Shown here: positions 1-10,080 of the stretch, one piece after another
Numbering within the stretch: the stretch's first letter is position 1
Layout of the letters: each line of letters opens with the position of its first letter
Assembly (NCBI GenBank): GCA_017540945.1
Contig: JAFYAB010000030.1
Span: 1-37,778, forward strand
Direction: 5' to 3'
DNA from: Oscillospiraceae bacterium
GTDB lineage: Bacteria; Bacillota_A; Clostridia; Oscillospirales; Oscillospiraceae
DNA: 37,778 bases
Translations under genes and position numbers: made by a program
Notes under the pieces: model-generated
Seen by the model: the letters and a program-made list of their open reading frames with translations, nothing else
Databases searched by the model: none
Told to the model about the DNA's origin: nothing

Positions 1-815
1 CTCCTGCGGTTGAACCTGTAGCAGAACTCGCTGAGATAAGACTGCAAGTATTTCGTGCTTGTACCGTGGTAAGTGCCCTTCAGAAAGGCTTTAGCGTTGC
101 CAATGATGGTGTGGAGCCATTTCAAATGCTCACTGTTCGGATCAAAATCCGCAGACTCATGGTTATATCCTTTTCTGAGAGGCTTAATATAGCTGCGGTA
201 GCTGTCGGTCTGAACGGTTGTACCCTTTACAATGGTGGTATCCACAAATTGCTCTACTGTAGAGCGCTGCACATTTGGCACTACAGTCATTTTCAAGAAC
301 TGAGGGCGGTCTTTGCTGTCCTTCGACACACAAACAATCACGCTCTGGTTTCCAGCAGCACGGCCGAGCTTGCCCTTGATTTTTGCTCCGAAGTAGGAGT
401 CGTCCAGCTCGACAATGCCTGCAAGCATATACTGGCTTTCCCTGTGATCCATGGCCTTGCGAATGCGAACAAGCATATACCAGGCTGTTTCATAAGAAAT
501 ATCCAGTTTGCCGGCTAAGGTGCAAGCGGAAATACCGCGCTTGTCGGATGCAACAAAGTAGATGGCCTGGAACCATGTCGTCAGTGGCTTGTGTGTTCTG
601 TGCATGACGGTGTTTGCCGTGACGGAGCTCTGGTGACGGCAGTGCTTACACTGATACAGCTTACGTCCCTTGATGTGGTAAAACTCACGGCAACCACACT
701 TCGGGCAAATAAACCCGTCCGGCCACTTCTGCTGAAACAGGTATTCTTCGCAGCTTTCCTCAGTCGGGAAACGATTCAGAAACTTTCTCAGACTCAATTC
801 TTCCTTGTGGTGCAT
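1..815 (-). CDS. IS1595-family transposase, 3' end cut by window edge
   Basis: Reading the minus strand from an ATG at 815-813 gives an open frame that runs off the left edge, about 271 residues. The start MHHKEEL is preceded by AAAGGCGG about 8 nt upstream. Residues about 25-60 form a zinc ribbon (CPKCGCREFYH, later CKHCRHQS) typical of the IS1595 N-terminal domain. The catalytic DDE region begins with AGIVELDDSYFGAK (acidic residues of the first motif). The frame ends in KGTYHGTSTKYLQSYLSEF then CYRFNRR, the hallmark C-terminal stretch of IS1595/IS1016-like enzymes. Such enzymes cut and paste a short element with terminal inverted repeats. I could not confirm the right-end inverted repeat in 816-985. 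Whether the gene is intact depends on sequence outside the window. Confidence 0.9.
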   Translation of the reverse strand, partial: MHHKEELSLRKFLNRFPTEESCEEYLFQQKWPDGFICPKCGCREFYHIKGRKLYQCKHCRHQSSVTANTVMHRTHKPLTTWFQAIYFVASDKRGISACTLAGKLDISYETAWYMLVRIRKAMDHRESQYMLAGIVELDDSYFGAKIKGKLGRAAGNQSVIVCVSKDSKDRPQFLKMTVVPNVQRSTVEQFVDTTIVKGTTVQTDSYRSYIKPLRKGYNHESADFDPNSEHLKWLHTIIGNAKAFLKGTYHGTSTKYLQSYLSEFCYRFNRR

Positions 816-985
816 AGCTCACGCCGCCTTTCGTTCTCTATGCACCAAGTATATCATGGCCGATGTCCCATAAAAGGCACATTAACCTATATCTTGTATT
901 TTGCTGATTAAAACCGATAACCAGAATTGCAATTTGCAAAACTCAAACATGATTCATTTTTTCAGGTTGAGTTCCTCAGTATTCA

Positions 986-1852
986 TTATATTTCATCGGG
1001 CGTTTCCAGGGTGAACCGCCCAAGCTTGCAGGAGCGGTACTCCTCCAAAAGCACCTTTGCCATCCGCTCCAGGTCCAGCTCGTTTCCCGGAAGCAGAAAG
1101 CCGCGTTTTCTCGCTGCTTGTTCCAAAAGCGCAAAGGGCGCTGCGTCAGGGGCAGCCTCGATTTTATAGCGATTGCGGATTGCCTCCGGATAGTCCCTCC
1201 AGAGGCGATCCATCAGTCGGGCGGCCAGGGTCTCGATGTCAAGGATGTCGTCCTTGACGGCTCCGGTCCACGCCAGGCGCAGACCTGCCTCCGGGTCCTC
1301 GAACTTGGGCCAGAGGATTCCGGGCGTATCCAGCAGGAGCAGTTCCTGATCCACCGTGACCCATTGTTTTCCGCGGGTGACGCCGGGGCGGTTTTCGGCT
1401 TTGGCGCCCTTTCGTCCCGCGACCTGATTGATAAAGGTGGATTTCCCCACATTGGGGATCCCCACCACCATGGCCTTCAGGGGCTTGCCGACCATGCCCT
1501 TCTCCGCATAGCGCTTGCGTTTCTCCGCCAGCAGCCGATTGAGCGCGGGGGAAAAGTCCGCTATCCCCTTTCTTGATTTGCAGTCGGTTTGTATCACGGA
1601 ATAGCCCCGGGCTTTGAAATGGTCGGCCCAGGCCCTGGTGCGGGCTGGGTCGGCCATATCGATCCGATTGAGAATGACCATCCGGGGCTTGTCGCCGCAG
1701 ATCGCGTCGATATCCGGGTTGCGGGAAAAGCTGGGGATCCTGGCATCAAGAATCTCACAGACCGCATCGACCAGCTTCAGTTCCGCTTCCATCATACGCC
1801 GGGTCTTGGTCATATGGCCCGGATACCACTGGATATTCATATCATCCGCCAT
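986..1852 (-). CDS. rbgA: Ribosome biogenesis GTPase RbgA/YlqF
   Basis: 288-residue circularly permuted GTPase that acts late in 50S subunit assembly. The G motifs appear in permuted order: NRID at residues 62-65 (G4; an Arg where NKxD is usual), GIPNVGKS at 131-138 (G1), PGVT near 157 (G2) and DTPG at 175-178 (G3). The N-terminal NIQWYPGHMTK is the family signature. The chosen start (1852) has GGAG 6 nt upstream (TAGGAGACATTT-ATG); the Met at residue 5 has no comparable site. The start overlaps the end of lepB by 11 nt, so the two are translationally coupled in one minus-strand operon. lepB next to rbgA is a familiar Firmicutes arrangement. A short inverted repeat (AACTCAA...TTGAGTT) lies just downstream within 936-973. 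Confidence 0.95.
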   Translation of the reverse strand: MADDMNIQWYPGHMTKTRRMMEAELKLVDAVCEILDARIPSFSRNPDIDAICGDKPRMVILNRIDMADPARTRAWADHFKARGYSVIQTDCKSRKGIADFSPALNRLLAEKRKRYAEKGMVGKPLKAMVVGIPNVGKSTFINQVAGRKGAKAENRPGVTRGKQWVTVDQELLLLDTPGILWPKFEDPEAGLRLAWTGAVKDDILDIETLAARLMDRLWRDYPEAIRNRYKIEAAPDAAPFALLEQAARKRGFLLPGNELDLERMAKVLLEEYRSCKLGRFTLETPDEI

Positions 1853-2510
1853 AAATGTCTCCTATCCGGGACCATGTTCTGACATTGCCGTTCTGATAGT
1901 CCTGCCCCGGAAAAATCAGCCACAGGGCCTTTCCCACGATATAGCGCTCGTCCACCATTCCTACTCTGGGATAGCGGCTGTCGGTGGAATTGTTGCGGTT
2001 GTCGCCCATCAGGAAATAGCAGCCCTCCGGGACCGTAACGGTATATCCGTCCTCCACCAAGCCGCGCAGGTCCATAGGCTCGTTGATGTTGTCCTCACTC
2101 TGGAGCACGCCGTCCACATAGACGTGGAGGTGTCCGTCGTCGCCGGCACGGAAGCTCAAGGTCTGACCTCCCACAGCGATCACCCGTTTGACAATGGGCT
2201 TTCCGTCATCGAAGGTCGGAACGGAGGCTACCACAATGTCGCCCTGCTGATAATGAGAGGAAAGAAAATTGCTGCGCAGCACCAGATAATCCCCCGCAGT
2301 GTCAAATCCTTGCTCCGCCCCAACCAGAGTGGGATACATGGAATAGCCGGAAACGCCCACCAGACGCGCCGCGAACACGAAGCTCACGACGATCACAGCC
2401 AGTATACATACCATATCGTGCAGGACCACATAGACTGTCCCCGCAAAGCCCTTAGGCTCAAAGGGATTGTCCTTCTTTTCGGTTTTTTGCTTTTCAGACA
2501 GAAGATTCAT
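1842..2510 (-). CDS. lepB: Signal peptidase I
   Basis: 222-residue type I signal peptidase that cleaves signal peptides from exported proteins on the outer face of the membrane. One N-terminal membrane segment (about residues 24-48) is followed by GYSMYPTL with the nucleophile Ser57, then KPIVKRVIAVGG with the general base Lys108, and MGDNRNNSTDSR (box E). Length and single-span topology fit Gram-positive SipS-type enzymes. The start has GGAGG 7 nt upstream. Its own promoter lies at 2560-2588. It overlaps rbgA by 11 nt at the 3' end. Candidate substrates in this window are the secreted protease at 14689-19305, the M15 peptidase at 8752-9876 and the small surface protein at 14302. Confidence 0.95.
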   Translation of the reverse strand: MNLLSEKQKTEKKDNPFEPKGFAGTVYVVLHDMVCILAVIVVSFVFAARLVGVSGYSMYPTLVGAEQGFDTAGDYLVLRSNFLSSHYQQGDIVVASVPTFDDGKPIVKRVIAVGGQTLSFRAGDDGHLHVYVDGVLQSEDNINEPMDLRGLVEDGYTVTVPEGCYFLMGDNRNNSTDSRYPRVGMVDERYIVGKALWLIFPGQDYQNGNVRTWSRIGDIYGG

Positions 2511-2559
2511 AAACGCCTCCGGAGCATAGCTCTGATATGCTCGAACTTTTTCATTTTAT

Positions 2560-2588
2560 ATTATAAACGATTGCAGCGCAAATTCCAA
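2560..2588 (-). promoter_or_regulatory. lepB-rbgA promoter
   Basis: On the minus strand a -35 TTGGAA (2588-2583) and a -10 TATAAT (2565-2560) are separated by exactly 17 bp. A transcript would start near 2553 and carry a perfect 7-bp hairpin GAGCATA/TATGCTC (2522-2528 with 2536-2542) immediately before the GGAGG of lepB. Confidence 0.75.
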
Positions 2589-2675
2589 TACCTAATTTTA
2601 TATTTTTTGTGAGCTTGCACAATTTCAAACTATGAATTTTGCGTAAAACGCTATTTCCGACTGACAGATTTTCTC

Positions 2676-2704
2676 TTGATTTTCCACTTCAAAACAGGTA
2701 AAAT
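2676..2704 (+). promoter_or_regulatory. Promoter for DUF1292 gene
   Basis: TTGATT (2676-2681), a 17-bp spacer and TAAAAT (2699-2704) lie about 30 bp ahead of the start at 2735. It is divergent from the lepB promoter. Confidence 0.7.
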
Positions 2705-2734
2705 AAATACAGAAAGGAAATGGAGGAACAAATC

Positions 2735-3019
2735 ATGAGCGAGTTGTTCGGAGACGACTTTATCACCATCACCGACGAGGACGGTGTGGAATACGAGCTG
2801 GAGGTGCTCTGCAGCGTAGAATACCAGGGCAGCACCTACCTGGGCGTTTGTCCGGCCGGACAGGATGAGGACGCCGAGCTGGAGGTAAGCGTTCTGAAGG
2901 TCGTGGAGGAAGACGGCGAGGAGATTTTGGAGGCCGTCACCGACGAGGAAGAGCTTGCCGCCGTTTACGAGCTGCTGTTGGATGAGTACGAAGAAGAAGC
3001 GGAAGAAGACGAAGAATAA
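2735..3019 (+). CDS. DUF1292 (YrzB-like) small acidic protein
   Basis: 94-residue very acidic protein of the DUF1292 family, common in Firmicutes and without an established function. The pattern FITITDEDGVEYELEVL, then a YLGVCPAG segment and an acidic C-terminal tail (EEEAEEDEE) is typical. An in-frame ATG at 2720 lies directly on its AAAGGA with almost no spacing, whereas the ATG at 2735 has GGAGG (2722-2726) 8 nt upstream, so 2735 is chosen. The gene has its own promoter and is followed within 2 nt by the candidate 6S RNA. Confidence 0.85.
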   Translation: MSELFGDDFITITDEDGVEYELEVLCSVEYQGSTYLGVCPAGQDEDAELEVSVLKVVEEDGEEILEAVTDEEELAAVYELLLDEYEEEAEEDEE

Positions 3020-3020
3020 T

Positions 3021-3228
3021 CCCCTCTGTTAAACACCCTGCTTGGTGCGTGATGTGCCCTTTTAGACCCACAACATTTTTACGGGACGCCTGATCTTTCC
3101 TGGTGGATTGTAGACCTCCCGCTCCGGCCTCGATCGGAACGGACGTTGGGAACAGAGAAGCCCGGAAGGGGCGACCCACCTGCCCGGAACGTGCAGGTTA
3201 TAAATGGGCGCACACGGCCATAGCGGGG
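3021..3228 (+). ncRNA. ssrS: Candidate 6S RNA
   Basis: This gene-free stretch folds as a long rod with a central open bubble, as 6S RNA does. The ends pair CCCCTCTGT (3021-3029) with ATAGCGGGG (3220-3228). Inside, CACC/GGTG forms a small hairpin (3034-3047) and GTGCCC (3054-3059) pairs with GGG and CAC at 3206-3213. The rod resumes with GGGACGCC (3083-3090) against GGCGACCC (3170-3177) and TTTCCTGG (3096-3103) against CCCGGAAG (3161-3168). The 3' side of the bubble carries a perfect ACCTGC/GCAGGT hairpin (3178-3198). A T-rich tail (GGGGTTTTTTT) follows. 6S RNA binds RNA polymerase sigma-A holoenzyme in stationary phase. The identification rests on hand-drawn structure, not on a covariance-model hit. 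Confidence 0.68.
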
Positions 3229-3289
3229 TTTTTTTCGCTTTTTTCAGCTTTTGTATTTTGTATTTTTTTGCTTTTTTACAAACTTTTTC

Positions 3290-3318
3290 TTGCATGTTGA
3301 AATGAAAAAGAGTATAAT
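3290..3318 (+). promoter_or_regulatory. Promoter for foldase gene
   Basis: TTGCAT (3290-3295), a 17-bp spacer and a perfect TATAAT (3313-3318) lie 60 bp before the start at 3379, downstream of the 6S candidate. Confidence 0.75.
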
Positions 3319-3370
3319 AGGTGGCAATCGGGCCCAAAACCGGGGCCAAAGCATTTTTTTGAGAGGATTG

Positions 3371-3382
3371 ATGAACAAATGA
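3371..3382 (+). promoter_or_regulatory. Three-codon minigene overlapping foldase start
   Basis: ATG AAC AAA TGA (Met-Asn-Lys-stop) begins 4 nt after the GAGAGG site (3361-3366) and its stop overlaps the foldase ATG as ATGA (3379-3382). The Shine-Dalgarno is better placed for the minigene than for the foldase (12 nt away), so foldase initiation may depend on termination-reinitiation. Confidence 0.5.
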
Positions 3383-4974
3383 GCGCATCCGCATCCAAAA
3401 AGAAGCGCAAAGAACTTGAAGAGCAGGGACTGTCCGCGAGCGCCGTCGCTGCCCAGAAGGAAAAAGAGAGAAAGAACAAGCTGCTGAGGAACGTCCTGAT
3501 CGCGGTCCTGGCTGTGGTGGTGTGCGCCGCTGCTGTGTTCGGCGTTATCAAGCTGGTCAATCGTCCCAGCTATGACAACAAGGCTGCTGCCGTAACCGTG
3601 GGCGAGGAAACGGTATCCGTTCCCATTTATAATTATTTTTACAACCTGAACGCTTCCAATTTCTACAACAGCTATTCCTTCCTGATTCAGGCCGGCGTAC
3701 CCCTGTCCAAGCAGCAGTCCTTCTTCGGAGATGATGGCACTATGGAGGACTATCTGAAGGAGAACACCAAGAGCACCCTGCGCGAAATTCTGAACGTCTG
3801 CGCCAAGGCGAAGGCCGACGGCTTCCAGCTGAACGACGAACAGAAAGCCAACATCGACACCGCCATAGAATCTCTGAAAGCAGAAGCTCAGAACTACGGC
3901 TTCTCCAACATGGACAAGTATCTCCACGCCCGCTTCGGAGAGGGCTGCAACGCAGACAACTACAAGCAGTACATGGAACTTTTCATGACCTATACCGCCT
4001 ATGCCAGCAAGCTCAACGAGGAGTTCCAGCCCAGCGCTGAGGAGTTGAAGGCCGCCTATGAGGAAGATACCGGCGCCTATGACCTGGTGAGCTTCACCTA
4101 CGCCACCGTTGCCGCCGAGTCTTCCAAGGTAGAACCCAGCGGCGAGGCCGTCAACCCCGACACGAAGGACAACACCGAAAGCACCGAGGCCGCCACCGCT
4201 CCTGCGACCACCTACACCGATGAGGCCAAGGCCGCCGCCAAGGAGAAGGCGGAGGGCTACACCAAGGAGATGCCTGAGGACGCTGTTTCCGTCACCTACA
4301 ACAAGTCCACCGTTGCCACCTATCTGAACGAAGAAGTGTCCAATTGGCTTTTCGAAGACGCCCGGAAGGAGGGCGACGTAAAGGTCTTCGCCAAGGACGA
4401 AAAGGAGCTCACCTACTTTACGGTCCGCTTTGACAGCCGTGAAACCAACGATTATTGCCTGGTGAACGCGAACATCATCACGATCCAGAAGGACAAGGAA
4501 GAGGAAAAGAAGGATGATGAGAATGCGTCGGACTCCAAAGACACAGGCACAGCAGACAGCGAAGCAAAGGAAGAACAGAAGACCGCCAAGCAGAGACGCG
4601 ACGCTTTGGTCGCCGCCATCAAGGACGGCATGAGCGACGATGAATTCAGCAAGGCTGTCACCGATCTTGATTTGAGCGTCAACACCAACAGTGTCTCCCA
4701 CACCTACTCCATAGACGAAATCCGCGAATTCCTCTTTGACGAGAATCGCAAGGCCGGAGATCTGTTTACCAGCTATGAGAGCGATACCGCTTATTATATC
4801 GTTCGCTATGTTTCCACCGACGAAATGACCTATCGCGATACCATGGTCAAGAACAATCTGTGGACCAAGTTCTATGAAGGGATCGCTACCGCCAACGAAA
4901 TCACCGTCGACGAGGAGCTCCTCAAGCACGCCTATACGGACTTGACCTTCAACGCTTCCAGCAGCGAGGGTTGA
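3379..4974 (+). CDS. Membrane-anchored PrsA/SurA-like foldase
   Basis: 531 residues. A basic, Lys/Glu-rich cytoplasmic head is followed by one membrane segment (about 36-58, LLRNVLIAVLAVVVCAAAVF), so the rest faces outside. The early extracellular part (about 75-230) is helical and resembles SurA_N/PrsA chaperone domains. Two degenerate rotamase-like repeats follow: VSNWLFEDARKEGDVKVF and IREFLFDENRKAGDLF, each followed by a Y(Y/F)xVR strand as in PpiC domains. Between them is a very acidic low-complexity linker (KDKEEEKKDDENASDSK). It probably assists folding of exported proteins at the membrane surface. Prolyl isomerase activity is uncertain because the repeats look incomplete. There is no lipobox, unlike classical PrsA. 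The gene ends in a strong terminator shared with the convergent gene. Confidence 0.75.
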   Translation: MSASASKKKRKELEEQGLSASAVAAQKEKERKNKLLRNVLIAVLAVVVCAAAVFGVIKLVNRPSYDNKAAAVTVGEETVSVPIYNYFYNLNASNFYNSYSFLIQAGVPLSKQQSFFGDDGTMEDYLKENTKSTLREILNVCAKAKADGFQLNDEQKANIDTAIESLKAEAQNYGFSNMDKYLHARFGEGCNADNYKQYMELFMTYTAYASKLNEEFQPSAEELKAAYEEDTGAYDLVSFTYATVAAESSKVEPSGEAVNPDTKDNTESTEAATAPATTYTDEAKAAAKEKAEGYTKEMPEDAVSVTYNKSTVATYLNEEVSNWLFEDARKEGDVKVFAKDEKELTYFTVRFDSRETNDYCLVNANIITIQKDKEEEKKDDENASDSKDTGTADSEAKEEQKTAKQRRDALVAAIKDGMSDDEFSKAVTDLDLSVNTNSVSHTYSIDEIREFLFDENRKAGDLFTSYESDTAYYIVRYVSTDEMTYRDTMVKNNLWTKFYEGIATANEITVDEELLKHAYTDLTFNASSSEG

Positions 4975-4999
4975 GAATCGTACAAGCTGAGGATCGTAC

Positions 5000-5041
5000 A
5001 AATAAACGACCCGGGATTCCAGGATCCCGGGTCGTTTATTT
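5000..5041. terminator. Bidirectional terminator
   Basis: A perfect 18-bp stem, AAATAAACGACCCGGGAT (5000-5017) with its complement (5024-5041), 6-nt loop. A-tract and T-tract flanks make it usable from both sides, between convergent genes ending at 4974 and 5047. Confidence 0.9.
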
Positions 5042-5046
5042 GTGTG

Positions 5047-6108
5047 TTACAAAAGATCGTCTGGGCGATATGCCTCAGGCGGAAGCACCGGAGAGAGTGC
5101 GATCAGATTTAAATCCGGATCTCCGGGAAGCTGGACCTGGCTGCGGTACGTGCCGGCTGGAGGCGGATCGCAGAGGGCGGCTCTGAGCATTGCCGTCATG
5201 ACGCCGGACTCCTCCGAGGACAGAAGAAGGCTGCCGCCGTGACAGGCCGCGCCTGCGCTGACCAGGCTGAGACCAATGCCAAGACCCTGTTTCAGCTCGG
5301 AATTCTCGGCGGCGTGCCGATGAAACAGTCTTTCAGGTATGGCTTCCTTGAACCGGTTTTTCACAAGGAAGCAGACCTTGTCGTCACCGTTGCGCTGCAG
5401 AAGGAGCGATACGCGGCGATCCGCGCTTTGCAGCGCGGCGTTCGTGATCAGTTCCCGCAGCTGAGCGGAGAGCAGCTGCCAATCCAGGCAGACCCGAAGA
5501 GGACTCTTTGGAAGTTCCCATTGCAGCTCGATCCCGGCAGCCCGCAGGAGCTCCGCCAATTCACCGCAGAGCTCCTCTGTTTTGTTTCCCAGATCGCAAA
5601 GCTCCGGCGTCAAACGATAGCTGCCGCTGCGGAGTCGGACAAACATCTCCAGCTCTCCAGCCGTGCGGCGAAGGCGGTAAATGCTCCGCAGCGCCAGAGA
5701 CACGCTGTGGGAGGCTGCCGGATCCTGTCCGTCGTTGTCCGTCAGCTCATCCAACGCTGTCGTCAGCTCATGAACAGCCTGTCGAATACTTCCCGCGGTG
5801 TGAAGCAGCGTATTGTCGTTCGCAGGCGGAATGAGGGGCGCCTCCGGCTGAAGCAGACAGAGCGTCCAAGGCTCCAGAGCCAGCGTCCGCAAGACCCACT
5901 CCTTTCCCGCAAAGGCCACATGCCGAAGCTGGGTCTGCTCACCGGGAACCGGAAGGGACAGCTCCTCCGGCAGCCCGTTTGCCGTGCTTCCAACCCGCAA
6001 TCCCAAGGCCTCCGCTTGTGGGTTGGAGAGGATCAGCCTGTCGTTCTCCAGTACAAAGGCCGGCCCTTCCGTCAGATCCATCAGATTTTGAACGGTTTGC
6101 AGATCCAT
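5047..6108 (-). CDS. Cytosolic PAS/histidine-kinase-like protein
   Basis: 353 residues with no membrane segment. The N-terminus (about 1-45, with GPAFVLENDRLILSNPQAEAL) resembles a small PAS domain. Residues 105-125 contain IRQAVHELTTAL, with His113 in a position like the phospho-acceptor H-box. The C-terminal ATPase shows the N-box LRELITNAAL (Asn223) and a G-box GLGIGLSLV (275-283). The DxGxG box normally between them is not recognisable (VKNRFKEAIPERLF stands there), so ATP binding may be altered. It most likely is a sensor kinase or an anti-sigma-type ATPase. No partner regulator is adjacent; the nearest is the orphan regulator at 10081-10773. The start has AAAGGAGG about 9 nt upstream. 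It is divergent from the P-type ATPase. Confidence 0.7.
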   Translation of the reverse strand: MDLQTVQNLMDLTEGPAFVLENDRLILSNPQAEALGLRVGSTANGLPEELSLPVPGEQTQLRHVAFAGKEWVLRTLALEPWTLCLLQPEAPLIPPANDNTLLHTAGSIRQAVHELTTALDELTDNDGQDPAASHSVSLALRSIYRLRRTAGELEMFVRLRSGSYRLTPELCDLGNKTEELCGELAELLRAAGIELQWELPKSPLRVCLDWQLLSAQLRELITNAALQSADRRVSLLLQRNGDDKVCFLVKNRFKEAIPERLFHRHAAENSELKQGLGIGLSLVSAGAACHGGSLLLSSEESGVMTAMLRAALCDPPPAGTYRSQVQLPGDPDLNLIALSPVLPPEAYRPDDLL

Positions 6109-6164
6109 AGAGCCGTCCTCCTTTCTCCGGTAGTATGTGCCGTTCCCGCGGAATCATTTGTTTT

Positions 6165-6193
6165 ATCATAATACATGATCCGACAAAATGCAA
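6165..6193 (-). promoter_or_regulatory. Promoter for kinase-like gene
   Basis: Minus-strand TTGCAT (6193-6188), 17-bp spacer, TATGAT (6170-6165), about 57 bp before the start at 6108. Confidence 0.6.
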
Positions 6194-6208
6194 GTATTTG
6201 TGGAAAAA

Positions 6209-6258
6209 TGTCGAAAGCTGTCGAAAAGCAGCTTGCATCTTGACATTTCGCGTCGAAA
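6209..6258 (+). repeat. Three GTCGAAA direct repeats (possible operator)
   Basis: TGTCGAAA occurs at 6209-6216 and 6219-6226, exactly 10 bp (one helical turn) apart, and CGTCGAAA at 6251-6258, 32 bp (about three turns) further. The phased copies flank and enter the ATPase promoter, as expected for a regulator site. Confidence 0.45.
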
Positions 6259-6268
6259 CCAGTAGGAT
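6240..6268 (+). promoter_or_regulatory. Promoter for P-type ATPase
   Basis: A consensus -35 TTGACA (6240-6245), 17-bp spacer and TAGGAT (6263-6268) precede the start at 6301. The third GTCGAAA repeat lies inside the spacer. Confidence 0.7.
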
Positions 6269-6300
6269 AAGAGAAGTATCACGCAGGAGGATATCGTTGA

Positions 6301-8691
<2,391 letters not shown>

Positions 8692-8701
8692 TCTGTATTA
8701 C

Positions 8702-8744
8702 GCGAAATAAAAACACGCCTGCGTCAGGCGTGTTTTTATTTCGC
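8702..8744. terminator. Bidirectional terminator
   Basis: A perfect 20-bp stem (8702-8721 with 8725-8744) and a 3-nt loop, with A/T-rich arms (AAATAAAAACACGCCTG). It sits between the convergent P-type ATPase and M15 peptidase genes. Confidence 0.92.
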
Positions 8745-8751
8745 ATCATAT

Positions 8752-9876
8752 TTATGTACCAAGGAAGGAATAGTGCATATAATCCTTATATCCGCTCTTC
8801 CAATATATTCCTCTTGTGAATCCGTATTTTGCGAAGATCTGATCCACACTGCCGCCGACCGGGAAGGCGTAAGGATCTGTTTCGGGATGAAATCCCTTTC
8901 CGTACAAAAGCTTTCCGCTGGGAGAAAAGTATCCGTTCTCCTGGGGATTGATATCCACGGCCAGGCCCACCGTATGCTCGGATTTGGTTTCCCAGCGATA
9001 GCCGCCGAGAGAATGGATGGGGACCTTCTCGGGCAGCGCGTAGATCTCGTCGAAGATTGCCTGGACTGTTGGGGCAACTCTCTCATGGACTGGCAGGCTC
9101 CAGGTTCTGGTGTACTTCTCCCCTTTTGCGTTGATATCCCAGGTCTTGATTTCGATATTCGTCATGTGAGCGCGGGCTTCGGCCGGCGTCTTGTAGACCA
9201 GGCGATGGTCAACACCCTGATACTTTCCAAAGATCATCAAATACTTTTCGTACATGGACATAGAGGCGTTGCCCAGCCGTACGGGAGCCGGTGCAGGAGT
9301 TTCGCTGCTGGAGCCGGCACCGGAAGAAGCGCTGTCTTCATGGTAGGTGTTGCCCCGGCTGCCGACATTGGTATAGGGGCTCTCCAGCATTGCGACCAGA
9401 TCGGAGCGTACATATCCGGGCTTCCCGTTGAAGCTGACCTTGTACCAGCCCCTGTTGAAGCCCACAATGAAGCAGGTATCATTTTTCGGTGCTCTGGCGA
9501 CGATCCCGGAATTCGTAGACGGTTTCTGACGAACATTTGTGCTGTATTCAAAGCGGGCATAGCCAAGCTTGACATTCTTTACGGTATCCAGCTCCAGATA
9601 AGCCTTGTGCATATAGCCGGTTTTCAGATTATAGACCACATGATACCAATCGCCTGATTGCTCCATGACGACAACCTTATCGTCTCGGTAGGCCGTCCCC
9701 AGGATTCTGCCAGAAGCAGACGGGGTCTCTCGGAGCAGCAGCGCAGCAGCCTTCACGGTGCCGATCGCGGTTTTCAGTTCGGACGCATCCGCCGACAGGG
9801 ACACAGCGCTGAAAACAGAAACTGTGATCGCCGTAAGCAGAAGCAATACAAGAATGCGTTTCCACACAGATTTCAT
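8752..9876 (-). CDS. Secreted SH3b-SH3b-M15 (VanY-like) peptidase
   Basis: 374 residues. A Sec signal peptide (about 1-29, KRILVLLLLTAITVSVFSAVSLSA) leads into two bacterial SH3 domains (about 38-95 with GDWYHVVYN, and 105-165 with RGWYKVSFNGKPGYV), a Ser/Pro linker (175-200) and an M15 D,D-carboxypeptidase-like domain. Zinc ligands are His301 and Asp308 in SEHTVGLAVD and His368 in MHYSFLG. Such enzymes trim cell-wall stem peptides, removing terminal D-Ala. An upstream in-frame ATG (9900) exists, but the ATG at 9876 is preceded by GGGGGGAT 8 nt away and begins the basic signal peptide, so it is chosen. It lies downstream of, and in the same direction as, a VanR/PhoB-like regulator but has its own strong promoter. 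Confidence 0.88.
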   Translation of the reverse strand: MKSVWKRILVLLLLTAITVSVFSAVSLSADASELKTAIGTVKAAALLLRETPSASGRILGTAYRDDKVVVMEQSGDWYHVVYNLKTGYMHKAYLELDTVKNVKLGYARFEYSTNVRQKPSTNSGIVARAPKNDTCFIVGFNRGWYKVSFNGKPGYVRSDLVAMLESPYTNVGSRGNTYHEDSASSGAGSSSETPAPAPVRLGNASMSMYEKYLMIFGKYQGVDHRLVYKTPAEARAHMTNIEIKTWDINAKGEKYTRTWSLPVHERVAPTVQAIFDEIYALPEKVPIHSLGGYRWETKSEHTVGLAVDINPQENGYFSPSGKLLYGKGFHPETDPYAFPVGGSVDQIFAKYGFTRGIYWKSGYKDYMHYSFLGT

Positions 9877-9924
9877 TTCTGATCCCCCCAGATGAAACAT
9901 TTTTCACCTTATCTTTGTAACTAT

Positions 9925-9953
9925 ATTGTAACCATTTGTATTATTTTTGTCAA
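9925..9953 (-). promoter_or_regulatory. Promoter for M15 peptidase
   Basis: Minus-strand TTGACA (9953-9948), 17-bp spacer, TACAAT (9930-9925). A GTTACAA direct repeat spans the -10 region and could be an operator. Confidence 0.75.
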
Positions 9954-9997
9954 GCCTTTTTCGGAGTATTTCTTTCCACCGTCGCGTCAGGAAGCAA

Positions 9998-10039
9998 AAA
10001 CAGAAAAAATGCTCTTGTTCAAAGGCATTTTTTCTGTTT
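9998..10039 (-). terminator. Terminator of response regulator gene
   Basis: 15-bp stem AAACAGAAAAAATGC (9998-10012) with GCATTTTTTCTGTTT (10025-10039), downstream of the regulator stop at 10081 on the minus strand. It separates that gene from the peptidase. Confidence 0.65.
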
Positions 10040-10080
10040 CTGCATGTTATCCGATCCTGCAGTAAGTTTAGAGCGCTAAC

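Noticed and set aside
3244..5001. Long antisense frame over the foldase gene
   Set aside because: Hydrophobic low-complexity shadow of a Lys/Glu/Ala-rich protein; no start signal and it crosses the foldase promoter.
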